Made by a program: the position numbers and the translations under genes. A stretch of DNA of 64,000 nt from positions 1 to 64,000 of the forward strand of contig JAJEHL010000024.1 of NCBI GenBank assembly GCA_022823725.1, written 5' to 3'. The stretch comes from Candidatus Latescibacterota bacterium. Its GTDB lineage: Bacteria; Latescibacterota; UBA2968. This document shows positions 52,824 to 62,045 of this stretch, piece by piece. Below the pieces are notes generated by a model, which was given only the letters and a program-made list of their open reading frames with translations, was not told where the DNA came from and made no database searches. The stretch's first letter is position 1. Every line of letters begins with the position of its first letter.

Positions 52824-54791
52824 TCAAAAATACAAACTGTGTCCATGTCCGCGAAACCACAACGCATCAATGATAAACGATACACCAGCGCCGGAAAAGT
52901 GCCCCACAACCAGACCGACAAAAAAGGGCTTTGCGCCGTTGTAAAGCATCAAACCACCAAAGCGAATCAGAAGTGTTTTAACCGCCCAGGCAACAAATAG
53001 CGACAACAGAGTCCATCTTACTTGTCCCACAGAAGCAATTGAAAACCCGATGGGATGCAAGCGCCACCAGGCGAACCGATGGCGCAAATACGTCAGCAAA
53101 ATTGTCACAAGCGCACCAATGACCAAAAACGCAAAATGACCAAACTTGAGCGTCTCTGCTGCCTTAATTTTCGCCACAACCGTATCATAAGGCACCTGCC
53201 CCCCACGGCGAAAGACCCACTCGCCAAAATTATACGCCCCCGAAGCATACGCCAGCTTGAGCGAAAAATAAAAAGATACGATCAGACTGATACCCAGCGC
53301 CAATCCAACCGCAGTGAGATAAACGCCTCGCGGAAATTGTCGCTCGCTGTGTACGCGCGCAGCATTCGCGCCAAAAGGCATAAATGTGGCAATGGGATCG
53401 CACGCCCACCCGTACGACAACCCCAGACCTGTCATTGTTGAACCCGTCAAATCCGCCGGTCCAATGAGATGCATCGCATAAGCCTGCGGCACGAGAGGTC
53501 CCCGCACAAAAACCAGTCCCCCTTCAATGACAATGCGCGTCAGCCCCAGATAAAGCGTAATAACCGCAAAAAGAAGCAGCAAAGCCACACCGGGGTGGAT
53601 GCCAATGCGCGTCAACCACAAAAAAATGTACACAACCCCCAGCACAATCCCTATCAGTGCCGTGCGATACCCCATGATCTCATCGCGATCTGAAACGCCA
53701 TTGTCTTTTCCCAATGCGGTTCGCCACACGCCGCGCAAATGTTCGCGCGCAACCCAAATACCGCCCAGTACAATCGCCACAAACGCCCCAAACCCCTGCC
53801 ATCCCAACGCTGCTGGACTAACCGAATAAACCTCTGATGTACCAATGGTAAACCCCGTGCGATTAAACAATGCGACCTCAGCCATATTAAACAAGTTGAA
53901 GAACCACACACTGAAAATCACATCCACATTGACAAAATACGTAATCCCCACCAGAGGCAGCGAGAAATTTGACGAAATACCCGGCCAGACCTGCCCGCCC
54001 GGAATGCTCAATCGAATAGCGGGAATACTCGGCCATGCCTCAAAAAAATAACCCGGCACATTCCACGCAATTTTGCCAGCGGCAATGGCAAAGCCAATCC
54101 AGAACAATCGGCTACGCATAAATTTTGGCAAAATCCGGCCATCTTCGGCACCATCCATCATCGCCAGCGGCACATCAACCAGAGGAAAATTCAACCGCTC
54201 TTTATCTACCCACTGCTTGCGAAACACCGCAATGAGACAAGTGCAAAGCGTCAGTGTTGCGACAATCACCGATCCCCACCAGAACAGCGGCATAATCCAC
54301 ACACCCCACGGGATTTCTGCGCCTGGCGGCAACCCCTCAAAAAACCAGGCCACGGCGCGTCCGCCTCCAGGCACAGCCCACAGGGGTACATGGTCGTGTA
54401 TAAATTCGCCCCAACCATTCTCAGTCGTCGCAAAATAAAAGGGCGAAGCCGACACGGAAATCACATAACCGGTCACGCCATAAGTCGGCACCGATACCGC
54501 CGCCAAAAGCATCGTATAGACCACGCCCAATTCATCGCCCGTCAATCCCCCCTCGCGCTTCACTGTCTTCAAAATCGGGTTCAAAACCACAACCACAAAA
54601 ATGAACAACGCCGCCAACCCCAGCGGAAAATAATTGGTCGTCAACAGCGTGGACCGCACAATCCACTCGGAAAACGGCGCCAACAGATTCACCGCAACAA
54701 CGACCAGCATCCCAACCATCAATGCTTTTGGCGTCATGACCTGCCGCTGCTGGCCAACCTCTATTTCTCGGGAAAAGTCTCTCGTAGCCAC
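52824..54791 (-). CDS. polytopic membrane protein resembling DUF6785 family
   Basis: The 655-residue protein has about 14 hydrophobic segments. It starts at a GTG at 54791; an in-frame ATG (MTPKALMVG) a little downstream is a possible alternative. The opening and the MPLFWWGSVIVATLTLCTCL region resemble proteins grouped as DUF6785, but I treat the name as tentative. It lies upstream of the Thr-type sulfatase-fold gene on the same strand with a 14-base gap, which implies co-expression. A transporter or a membrane-embedded transferase role is possible. Confidence 0.7.
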   Translation of the reverse strand: MATRDFSREIEVGQQRQVMTPKALMVGMLVVVAVNLLAPFSEWIVRSTLLTTNYFPLGLAALFIFVVVVLNPILKTVKREGGLTGDELGVVYTMLLAAVSVPTYGVTGYVISVSASPFYFATTENGWGEFIHDHVPLWAVPGGGRAVAWFFEGLPPGAEIPWGVWIMPLFWWGSVIVATLTLCTCLIAVFRKQWVDKERLNFPLVDVPLAMMDGAEDGRILPKFMRSRLFWIGFAIAAGKIAWNVPGYFFEAWPSIPAIRLSIPGGQVWPGISSNFSLPLVGITYFVNVDVIFSVWFFNLFNMAEVALFNRTGFTIGTSEVYSVSPAALGWQGFGAFVAIVLGGIWVAREHLRGVWRTALGKDNGVSDRDEIMGYRTALIGIVLGVVYIFLWLTRIGIHPGVALLLLFAVITLYLGLTRIVIEGGLVFVRGPLVPQAYAMHLIGPADLTGSTMTGLGLSYGWACDPIATFMPFGANAARVHSERQFPRGVYLTAVGLALGISLIVSFYFSLKLAYASGAYNFGEWVFRRGGQVPYDTVVAKIKAAETLKFGHFAFLVIGALVTILLTYLRHRFAWWRLHPIGFSIASVGQVRWTLLSLFVAWAVKTLLIRFGGLMLYNGAKPFFVGLVVGHFSGAGVSFIIDALWFRGHGHSLYF

Positions 54792-54922
54792 TGGTGCATT
54801 TCTCTGGGCGAATTTAATAAAATTGTTTCACTTCAATTTGAAAAAATCTCGAAACTCTTAAGATAAAAACGAGTCTAATTCTTTACCTTACTGTTTACCC
54901 ACAGTTATATAAGGAGACAGCC

Positions 54923-55753
54923 ATGACCTCGCGCCTGATTTTCGTTCTTGCCGCGTTATTCGCACTCCCGGCCAGTGCCGCGGAAAAACGCGAAGAAATC
55001 GTCGAATACACCCTTGATTTTGTCCCTGGCAAAATGCTTTCAGTACACGCCCGAAATGGCGGAATCACGCTTAAAACCTGGGCGCGCGATCAGGTCTTTG
55101 TTCGCGCCGAAAAAAAAGCAAAAGCGAGCGATGAAGAAGGGGCTGAAGAACTGCTCGAAACTACTACCATCGAAATTAGTGAAACAGATAGCGGTATTGA
55201 GATTCGCACCCAACGCCCCGACAACAAGTGGAACCTGTTTAAGGACTGGAATATAAGCGTAAACTATACGGTCACAGTCCCCCAAAGCGTACGCCTGGAC
55301 CTCGATACCGTCAACGGAAGTATTTCTATCCCCCCGACCACGGGCAATGTGAAAAGCGAAACCGTGAATGGCAGTATCAAAATCAATGGCACGCGCGGCG
55401 CAATCGATGTCGAAACCGTGAACGGCAAAATCGCTCTTGCTGAGATTATCGGTGGTGTAAAAGCCGAAACCGTGAATGGCAGCATCGAAATCGCAATTAC
55501 CGAGCAAATACAGAACGACATTCGTGCAGAAACTGTAAACGGAGGGGTGAAACTGTCCCTTCCCTCAGACTTTCAGGGACACATTCAGGCAAAAAGTACG
55601 ATAGGCCATATTGATACAGAATTTCCAATTGTAGTTAAAGGGCGCGTTAGCGGACGCATTAGCAAGTCCATCCGTGGCGACCTCAATGGCGGAAATGGCC
55701 CGAATATAAAACTCCAAACCCTCAACGGAGGCATCGACATCAAACAGCTATAA
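54923..55753 (+). CDS. exported DUF4097-type beta-strand repeat protein
   Basis: The 276-residue protein has a signal peptide ending near PASAA-EKR. It is followed by repeated short units of about 20 residues with the core ETVNGSI (for example SETVNGSIKINGTRG, ETVNGKIALAEIIGG, ETVNGSIEIAITEQ). This is the pattern of DUF4097 right-handed beta-helix-like repeats. Function is unknown; such proteins are often membrane-associated adhesins or envelope-stress factors. TATAAGGAGACAGCC precedes the ATG. It is convergent with the heparinase-like gene. Confidence 0.85.
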   Translation: MTSRLIFVLAALFALPASAAEKREEIVEYTLDFVPGKMLSVHARNGGITLKTWARDQVFVRAEKKAKASDEEGAEELLETTTIEISETDSGIEIRTQRPDNKWNLFKDWNISVNYTVTVPQSVRLDLDTVNGSISIPPTTGNVKSETVNGSIKINGTRGAIDVETVNGKIALAEIIGGVKAETVNGSIEIAITEQIQNDIRAETVNGGVKLSLPSDFQGHIQAKSTIGHIDTEFPIVVKGRVSGRISKSIRGDLNGGNGPNIKLQTLNGGIDIKQL

Positions 55754-55755
55754 AC

Positions 55756-57945
55756 TTACACCAGGCGACCCTCCCGAATTTCCTGCCCATATACCCGCAC
55801 TGTTTGTCCATTTGCGAGAGCTATTTTATTCACCCATCCATCGGCCAACTCCATCGCGCCTGCTTCGGCATCGGTCTCCCCATCAGCAGCGCGTATCCAT
55901 CCTTCACCAGCTTCAGATTGCACAAAATAAAACGCTCTGCCATCGCGCAACGCAATCTGCCCGGCAATCGCAACCCGCCCATTATCGGCCACCGCGGGAA
56001 TGTATTCCACATGTGCTACTGGAGAGACTTCACCCGCCTTTACGGGATATAAAACATAAGACATAAGCGTGGGTCCATCGCCTTCTGCTTTAAAAATTGC
56101 CGTTGGAATCGGTTCGCACTGATAGGGTCCCCCCCGAGGAATCCATCCCTGCACGGTCGGCTCCTCCTGTCCACTTACAATACGCACATCCATCGGCTTT
56201 GTCGAAATGGCATAAATGCCCAGATTGCTCTCTCCCCCATTGTTCTTTGTCATAACACTGCGCCCATTCGCCAGCACCTCGGCATCATCCGCATCCAGAT
56301 GAAACATCGCTTCATACGTATGAGACGCCTCATCCGAGGGCATGAGAATATCCGTCACAATCCAGAACTCCGGTTTCACAAACAAAATCGACCGCGTATG
56401 TGTAACCGTCTGATCCCGGTCTGGTCCATATCCCAAATCGTAACTCGCCGACGCATAATCGCATTTCTCATTTGAAATCCACGTATGCGGCAGCGGCTCG
56501 GACACCACGTAATCCTCCCGCGATTTCCCGCGCTGATTCTGCTCCATCCCATCCACCATCACCGTATTGTGCGCGCGCGTTGACAGCACATAAGTGCGCC
56601 ACTGCGACGAATCATAAGGATAATTCCCCGGATCCACCACATGCACGCGACCGTGTGCGTACAGCATAATATTCAGCTTATCTTCGTGCTGATGCCCATA
56701 GCCAAACGGACCACCGTCAAAAAAGAGATAGAGATCATCCAGTTCCCAGCCCGAACGCATGACAAAATGTCCCGCATAGGGAAAAGCGTACGACAGAGTT
56801 TGCGGCTTTGTTCCTTCAACACGTCCAGAACCCGCCCATTGAAAATCCGTCCGTTCAGGAAAAAACCTGAATCCACCTTGCATGTAAGGCGCGATATCCG
56901 TTTGTCCGCCGTCATTGAGCGCGGGCAAACGCAAATTGGGCATCGCCAGATACAAATTGTAGTGATACATCCGCTCCAATTTTGCGACATAATCTGCCGG
57001 CAGGGGCAAATCATTCAACCGCGCAATCGCGAGCGCCATCACAAAATTTCGCAAACTCACCTGATGATACCCACTCGACAACTCAATCTGCGCGCCATCC
57101 GGATAAACCTGCTCATCCAATTCTTCATACAGCGACTGCATTGCAATCTCACGCCAGCTTGCGGCTTCTTTGAACTCGGGGAACAACGCCCCAACGTGAT
57201 ATTGTCCATTGGCCTGCATCGTCTGCCAGTTGCCACCTCGCGGCCATAGCGTGAGATGCCGCGCGTGCTCGACCATGCTCTTCACCATCAAACACACGTC
57301 GTCATCTCCAAATGTTTCAGACGACAGAAAATAGTAAAACGCCGCAGGCCACGTCTGTCCCATCCGGATCCCACATTCAATCGTGCGCCAGCAATTCGTG
57401 CGATCCGTACCCATCTCTGCATCGTCTTTCCAGGTATTGCCATCCTCACCCACTGGCATCAGCACATGTTCAACCCAGTGCCGCATCTGTCGTCTGAACG
57501 CATCGGCATATTTTTCATCGCCCGTTTTCCAATACGCCTGCCCCAGCGTGACCCAAAACGGATGGCGCGACAACTGCCACGTCCATTCCCTGTAATTAAT
57601 CGGATCCAATTCCCAATTGATTACATCCCCAAACACCTCTTCTACATCGCAACTCACCAGCGTATTTGCCACAATGCGATCGGCCTTTTCGAGATCAACA
57701 TCTCTGATCGCGCGATCTCCCACGCGCACCAACTCGACCTCTGCATCCCGGTCTTGTGGCTCTGACCGATTTCGCCAATCAGAAAACCATCGCGGATATT
57801 CTCGCGTGCGAACGTGTTCTGCAAACGCACGCCGCGCACCCGTCCAATCTCGCGCCTCTACCGCCTTTTTTACAGTCTGCATGTCCGCACGCGACAAATC
57901 GAGCGCCTCAAAAAACGCTTCATCACTCAATCGCGGTCCAATCAT
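55756..57945 (-). CDS. heparinase II/III family polysaccharide lyase-like protein
   Basis: The ATG at 57945 follows GGAGGAAGAC and gives 729 residues. It has an (alpha/alpha) toroid domain in the first half, then a beta-sandwich. The catalytic region shows FGYGHQHEDKLNIMLYAHGR, VVDPGNYPYDSSQWR and HNTVMVDGMEQNQRGKS, all typical of heparinase II/III-like and oligoalginate-like lyases. No clear signal peptide is seen. These enzymes cleave uronate-containing polysaccharides by beta-elimination. The divergent position opposite the dioxygenase cluster suggests a shared regulatory region. Confidence 0.88.
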   Translation of the reverse strand: MIGPRLSDEAFFEALDLSRADMQTVKKAVEARDWTGARRAFAEHVRTREYPRWFSDWRNRSEPQDRDAEVELVRVGDRAIRDVDLEKADRIVANTLVSCDVEEVFGDVINWELDPINYREWTWQLSRHPFWVTLGQAYWKTGDEKYADAFRRQMRHWVEHVLMPVGEDGNTWKDDAEMGTDRTNCWRTIECGIRMGQTWPAAFYYFLSSETFGDDDVCLMVKSMVEHARHLTLWPRGGNWQTMQANGQYHVGALFPEFKEAASWREIAMQSLYEELDEQVYPDGAQIELSSGYHQVSLRNFVMALAIARLNDLPLPADYVAKLERMYHYNLYLAMPNLRLPALNDGGQTDIAPYMQGGFRFFPERTDFQWAGSGRVEGTKPQTLSYAFPYAGHFVMRSGWELDDLYLFFDGGPFGYGHQHEDKLNIMLYAHGRVHVVDPGNYPYDSSQWRTYVLSTRAHNTVMVDGMEQNQRGKSREDYVVSEPLPHTWISNEKCDYASASYDLGYGPDRDQTVTHTRSILFVKPEFWIVTDILMPSDEASHTYEAMFHLDADDAEVLANGRSVMTKNNGGESNLGIYAISTKPMDVRIVSGQEEPTVQGWIPRGGPYQCEPIPTAIFKAEGDGPTLMSYVLYPVKAGEVSPVAHVEYIPAVADNGRVAIAGQIALRDGRAFYFVQSEAGEGWIRAADGETDAEAGAMELADGWVNKIALANGQTVRVYGQEIREGRLV

Positions 57946-58062
57946 GTCTTCCTCCATTTTTATCACTTTTTCCCACAATACTTTATGTCTTCTCTTAAAA
58001 TATCACAATGACACTGCCCTGCCACTATTTTCTGAGCAGGACAAAACCCCCGCGCTTTTTTT

Positions 58063-58106
58063 TTGTATTTCATGTGCGACACACCTATATTGCGCCGCAC
58101 ATGAAA
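58063..58106 (+). promoter_or_regulatory. promoter bracketed by an 11-bp inverted repeat
   Basis: TTGTAT at 58063-58068 and TATATT at 58086-58091 are 17 bases apart. A perfect inverted repeat, TTTCATGTGCG (58068-58078) and CGCACATGAAA (58096-58106), encloses the -10. The right arm ends at the Shine-Dalgarno AAAGGAG (58104-58110) of the downstream dioxygenase. It has the form of an operator for a dimeric repressor, and could also fold in the RNA to hide the ribosome binding site. Confidence 0.65.
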
Positions 58107-58116
58107 GGAGATCGTT

Positions 58117-58914
58117 ATGTTTTGCGACACACAGAAACGGCAGTACAGGAAGCAGGGGTTTTTTATTGTCGATGACGCCGTTGATCCCGATATGCTAAAA
58201 CCTTTGTTGGAAGCTGCGATTCGCACAAAAAAAAAGGTGCGTTCAGGCGAAGTAGATTTGTACACCCACCGCTCGGAGGACGGCGAACCCTGGGCGATTC
58301 GCGGGTTATTTTCCCCCGAGATGAACGAGCCGATTTTTGCCGAATATCTGATGTCAGAACCCATAATGAAATACACGCACGCATTCTTAGGCACACAGCT
58401 ACAATTGGGAGGCGCGCTCATCTTCACAAATCCATATCAAGCGGATTACGGTTTTGGCTGGCACCGGGATTTTGGGGGTAAGGAACGTGACGGGTCGTAT
58501 CAGATAGAAATGGAAATTTTGAATCGTCCCCAAAGGGGTTTGAGGTGGCATCTCGCACTGGTAGATGATTATTGTTTGCAAATTGTGCCCGGCAGCCACA
58601 AAAGGTACCGCACCCCCCACGAACGCAGGTGCTTGTTGGAAGAACGCCACGACAATATCCCGGGACAGTATGCCGTGCCCCTCAAAGCTGGACAAACCGC
58701 ATTTTGGACTGGCAATTTGATTCACCGCGGAGTAATGAAAAAGGATGTGGAGCGATTGACCCTGTCCGGAAGCTGGAGTATGTACTCAAAGGATGGCAAG
58801 CCCGGCGAGACAGACCCGCGCCTGAAGTGGATGCTGGCGGACAATGTGCGCGAATTTTTGCCAAAAGAAATGCGCCCATTATACGACCGATGGCGGGTAT
58901 TGCAAAAGGGGTAA
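58117..58914 (+). CDS. phytanoyl-CoA dioxygenase (PhyH) family protein
   Basis: The 265-residue Fe(II)/2-oxoglutarate oxygenase has H116-R-D118 in FGWHRDFGG, using Arg rather than Gln between the ligands. The distal ligand is H203 in GNLIHRGVMKKD. AAAGGAG lies six bases before the ATG. It is the first gene after the repeat-flanked promoter and precedes the enolase-superfamily gene by 18 bases, so it probably takes part in the same catabolic pathway. Substrate unknown. Confidence 0.9.
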   Translation: MFCDTQKRQYRKQGFFIVDDAVDPDMLKPLLEAAIRTKKKVRSGEVDLYTHRSEDGEPWAIRGLFSPEMNEPIFAEYLMSEPIMKYTHAFLGTQLQLGGALIFTNPYQADYGFGWHRDFGGKERDGSYQIEMEILNRPQRGLRWHLALVDDYCLQIVPGSHKRYRTPHERRCLLEERHDNIPGQYAVPLKAGQTAFWTGNLIHRGVMKKDVERLTLSGSWSMYSKDGKPGETDPRLKWMLADNVREFLPKEMRPLYDRWRVLQKG

Positions 58915-58932
58915 GGCCGTAAAAGGTAAGAT

Positions 58933-60045
58933 ATGAAAATTACCCATATTGAAGCCATTCATTTGCGACTGCCAGAAGTTGTAGAGGCAGCCGATGGGAC
59001 TCAGGACTGCCTGATCGTGCGGGTGCATACCGATGAGGGCATAACGGGATTGGGTGAAGTCGTATCGTGTTCCTATGTAGCCAAAGCCGTAATAGAAGCA
59101 CCGCGCTCTGCGCCATTTCGCCACGGCCTATCGGCGATCGTAACCGGCATGGACGCGCTGGATTTTGACGCCATTCACAACGCCATGATCGAAGGCGTAT
59201 CCTGGTATGGTCCAGGCGGCGTGGCGCGACAGGCCATGAGTGGCATTGACATGGCACTGTGGGATATTCGAGGGAAAGCCGAAGGCAAGCCCGTGCGCAA
59301 GCTATTGCGAGAAAATGCTGCAGATGCAGTGCCCGCTTATGCCAGCGTCCTGTGGCCCGAGCGTCCGGAATTGGTAAAGGAAACCGCCAGCGCATTTTTG
59401 GCACAGGATTATCAATCTGTAAAATACGGTTGGGCGCCAATGGGACCAGACGCAGATTTAGACGAAGCACTGGTCGCTGCCGCACGAGAGGCTTTGGGAC
59501 CAGATGTAAATTTGATGGTGGATGCTGGTCGCGCGTGGGATGCGGAAACAGCGCTGGAGCGCGTGGCGAGATTTAAAAAACACAATGTATTCTGGCTCGA
59601 GGAGCCATTGCACCCATTTGATGTGCAGGGATATGGCGAACTCTCAACACAGTCAGCCATACCAATTGCAGGTGGCGAAGCAATGACTCTGGTAAGCGAA
59701 TACGCCGACTTGTTGCACAATGGCAAACTCCACTTTGTACAACCCGATCTGGGGCGCGTAGGCGGAATTACCGGCGGCCTGGCAATTGAAAAACTGGCAA
59801 AAGAGACGGGCGCGCGCGCCGTACCTCACGCATTTGGCACCGGGGTCTTATTGGCAGCATCTGCCCAATGGGCCGCAGCGAGCGAACAGCCTCTGACAGA
59901 ATACACGCGAGCACCATCTCCCCTGGCGCAAAAACTCGCCCAACACGAGATGGCATTTCGAAATGGCGCGCTACATCTGACAGACCAACCCGGACTGGGC
60001 GTAGATCTGGACGAAGATGTGGTGGCGGAGTTCCGGGTAATGTAG
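58933..60045 (+). CDS. mandelate racemase/muconate lactonizing enzyme family protein
   Basis: The 370-residue enolase-superfamily enzyme has the base K164 (SVKYGWAPMG), the metal ligands starting with D197 (MVDAGRAWD) and then LEEPLHPFD, and the distal base H299 (VPHAFGTG). These features match the sugar-acid dehydratase and racemase branch. A 2-keto-3-deoxy product would suit the FAH-family hydrolase in the same cluster. GGCCGTAAAAGGTAAGAT precedes the ATG. Product identity needs biochemical proof. Confidence 0.9.
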   Translation: MKITHIEAIHLRLPEVVEAADGTQDCLIVRVHTDEGITGLGEVVSCSYVAKAVIEAPRSAPFRHGLSAIVTGMDALDFDAIHNAMIEGVSWYGPGGVARQAMSGIDMALWDIRGKAEGKPVRKLLRENAADAVPAYASVLWPERPELVKETASAFLAQDYQSVKYGWAPMGPDADLDEALVAAAREALGPDVNLMVDAGRAWDAETALERVARFKKHNVFWLEEPLHPFDVQGYGELSTQSAIPIAGGEAMTLVSEYADLLHNGKLHFVQPDLGRVGGITGGLAIEKLAKETGARAVPHAFGTGVLLAASAQWAAASEQPLTEYTRAPSPLAQKLAQHEMAFRNGALHLTDQPGLGVDLDEDVVAEFRVM

Positions 60046-60113
60046 GGGCGGTGCTCCTGAGCCTGCCCATAGTGATGGCGATGTCTCATGTGACCACTTA
60101 GAAAGGTAAAAAA

Positions 60114-60977
60114 ATGGCCTCTGTAAAAGATATCTACAAATTTGACGAACTGACCTGGCCCGAAGTGAATGAAGCGGTGGAAATGGGAAAAATTCCGATT
60201 ATTCCAACCGGCGCAGTCGAACAGCACGGGCATCACTTGCCCCTGAAAGTTGATCATCTGTGTGCCAATGCTGTGGCGACCGAAGGCGCGCGCCTAAAAC
60301 CGGAATACAGCCTGGTGCTACCGCCCGTGAGTTATGGCTACGTGCATCACGTCATGGATTTTCCTGGGTCACTGAATATACACTACGAACACTTCATTCA
60401 GTATCTGCTGGACATTTGCAAAAGTCTTGCCTATCACGGCTTTAAGAAAATGATCCTCGTCAACGGACACGGTTCCAACCACAATCTGGTCGAAATGGTC
60501 GCCCGGCGCACAATCGTAGAAACAGACGCGAGTTGCGCTTTCTGTTCGTGGTGGCAATTGCTCAAAGTCGATCCGGACTTTGACAAAGAATGGCGCGAGA
60601 GCGTATTTCCCGGCGGGTGTTCGCATGCGGGCGAGTTGGAAACGTCCATGTTGCTCCACTTGTCTCCGGAAAGCGTGCGCAAGGATAAAATCAAGAGCGA
60701 AATTGCCAGGACCAATAAACGGGGATCCAAATTCGTCTGGACCGATCTGTTCAGCAGAGGACCTGTGGGCATAATTGAATGGACGAGTCAATATACGGAT
60801 TCGGGCGTGATGGGCGAGGCGGAAAAGGCAACCGCAGAAAAGGGCAAAATTGTGTTTGAAGAAGCGAGCAAGAATCTGGCGCAATTCGTCGAAGAATATT
60901 ATCATCAAAAGATCGAAACCCCCACGCAAAATCAGGCACAAGAACCGACATTTCCATTATCATTTACCAGTCATTAG
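60114..60977 (+). CDS. creatininase family amidohydrolase
   Basis: The 287-residue protein has metal-binding residues as in creatininases: PTGAVEQHGHHLPLKVDHLC (E36, H38, D47), then NGHGSNHNLVEMV and GGCSHAGELETSMLL. Members cleave cyclic or linear amides, including creatinine and N-formyl or mycofactocin-type substrates. A role in opening an amidated sugar acid is possible. AGAAAGGTAAAAAA precedes the ATG. It lies between the enolase-superfamily and FAH-family genes. Confidence 0.88.
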   Translation: MASVKDIYKFDELTWPEVNEAVEMGKIPIIPTGAVEQHGHHLPLKVDHLCANAVATEGARLKPEYSLVLPPVSYGYVHHVMDFPGSLNIHYEHFIQYLLDICKSLAYHGFKKMILVNGHGSNHNLVEMVARRTIVETDASCAFCSWWQLLKVDPDFDKEWRESVFPGGCSHAGELETSMLLHLSPESVRKDKIKSEIARTNKRGSKFVWTDLFSRGPVGIIEWTSQYTDSGVMGEAEKATAEKGKIVFEEASKNLAQFVEEYYHQKIETPTQNQAQEPTFPLSFTSH

Positions 60978-60998
60978 GCATTCGCATAAGGAGAAAAC

Positions 60999-61961
60999 AT
61001 GAAACTCGCGACTTATTCAGTCGGCGGACAAGAATCCATTGGCGCAGTCGTCGCAGATGACACGATTGTTGTCGATCTCGCCGCAGCAGGCAGAGCATTG
61101 GCTCAATCAGAAAACCCTCCCTTTTTTACGGATATGCTAACCCTTCTCGAAGCCGGAGCAGAGGGCCAATCTGCGGCACAACAGGCTGTGGCTGATGTCG
61201 AAAAGCGTTTGAATGGCACACCAGATGGCGAGACCAGCTTTGCCGTCAGCGAAGTCAAATTGAACGCACCAGTACCCAATCCGCGCAAATTATTCTGCCT
61301 GGCGGGTAATTATCAGGATCACATTGAAGAAGGCGGAACGGCCAAGATGCAAATTCAGGACAAGGAAACCCCGCGCGTGTTTATGAAGCCCCCAACATCA
61401 ACTGTAATCGGGCCAGGCGATCAAATTTTGATCCCCCCCATCGCAAGAAGCGTAGATTGGGAAGGCGAACTGGCTGTCGTAATAGGCCGAGAGGCAAAGG
61501 GCGTACAAGCAGAAGATGCGCTGGACTACGTCGCGGGTTATACGGTCATGAATGATGTTTCCGAGCGCACGTTGGAAATTAAAAAACGCACAGATAGCCG
61601 CCCAAGAGATGAATGGTTTGACTGGTTAAACGGCAAATGGCTGGACACCTTTGCGCCCCAGGGACCGTGGATTGTAACTTCAGATGAAATCACAGATCCA
61701 CACACCCTCGACATCAGCACGTATGTGAACGGCGACCGCAAACAGCACAACAACACGGGACAAATGTTGTATCCCGTGGATAAAATTATCGAATACATCT
61801 CGGCGATTATCACACTCGAACCGGGCGATCTGATCAGCACAGGTACAATTTCGGGCGTAGGTAATACAACGGGAACCTATATGCAACCGGGCGATACGGT
61901 AGAAATTGAGATCTCGGGCATTGGACGATTGGTAAATACAGTAGCTGCAAGTGAGAAATAG
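60999..61961 (+). CDS. fumarylacetoacetate hydrolase (FAH) family protein
   Basis: The 320-residue protein has the FAH pattern: KLFCLAGNYQDHIEEGGTAK, VDWEGELAVVIGREAKGVQA, and GYTVMNDVSERTLEIKKRTD. Metal-binding Glu and Asp residues lie in the E/D-rich loops. FAH-family enzymes hydrolyse diketo and hydroxyketo acids, among them 2,4-diketo-3-deoxy sugar acids. TAAGGAGAAAAC precedes the ATG. It is the last gene of the cluster before a hairpin and the sulfatase. Confidence 0.9.
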   Translation: MKLATYSVGGQESIGAVVADDTIVVDLAAAGRALAQSENPPFFTDMLTLLEAGAEGQSAAQQAVADVEKRLNGTPDGETSFAVSEVKLNAPVPNPRKLFCLAGNYQDHIEEGGTAKMQIQDKETPRVFMKPPTSTVIGPGDQILIPPIARSVDWEGELAVVIGREAKGVQAEDALDYVAGYTVMNDVSERTLEIKKRTDSRPRDEWFDWLNGKWLDTFAPQGPWIVTSDEITDPHTLDISTYVNGDRKQHNNTGQMLYPVDKIIEYISAIITLEPGDLISTGTISGVGNTTGTYMQPGDTVEIEISGIGRLVNTVAASEK

Positions 61962-61989
61962 CTATCTCTCCCTTGATTGACAAAATAAT

Positions 61990-62016
61990 GGCAGGCACGG
62001 GCAACCGCTGCCTGCC
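61990..62016. terminator. hairpin after the FAH gene, possible terminator
   Basis: GGCAGGCA (61990-61997) and TGCCTGCC (62009-62016) form a perfect 8-bp stem, and an inner CGG/CCG pair lengthens it with one bulge. The following bases are TTCTGTGT, a weak T-run. It may end the dioxygenase-to-FAH transcript or attenuate it before the sulfatase. Confidence 0.45.
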
Positions 62017-62045
62017 TTCTGTGTACCGGTGAAAAGGACTCAAAC

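Noticed and set aside
52015-52944. Long open frame on the + strand opposite the Thr-type sulfatase-like gene
   Set aside because: It reads as a low-complexity shadow rich in Arg, His, Pro and Ile with no recognisable domain, while the minus strand has a full conserved enzyme with a good ribosome binding site.
56641-57249. Open frame on the + strand opposite the heparinase-like gene
   Set aside because: It is antisense to a conserved domain, has no ribosome binding site, and its composition is that of a shadow frame.
61977-62005. Promoter before the 62046 sulfatase
   Set aside because: TTGACA is present at 61977-61982, but no -10-like hexamer is found at 15-19 bases downstream; the region folds into the hairpin instead.
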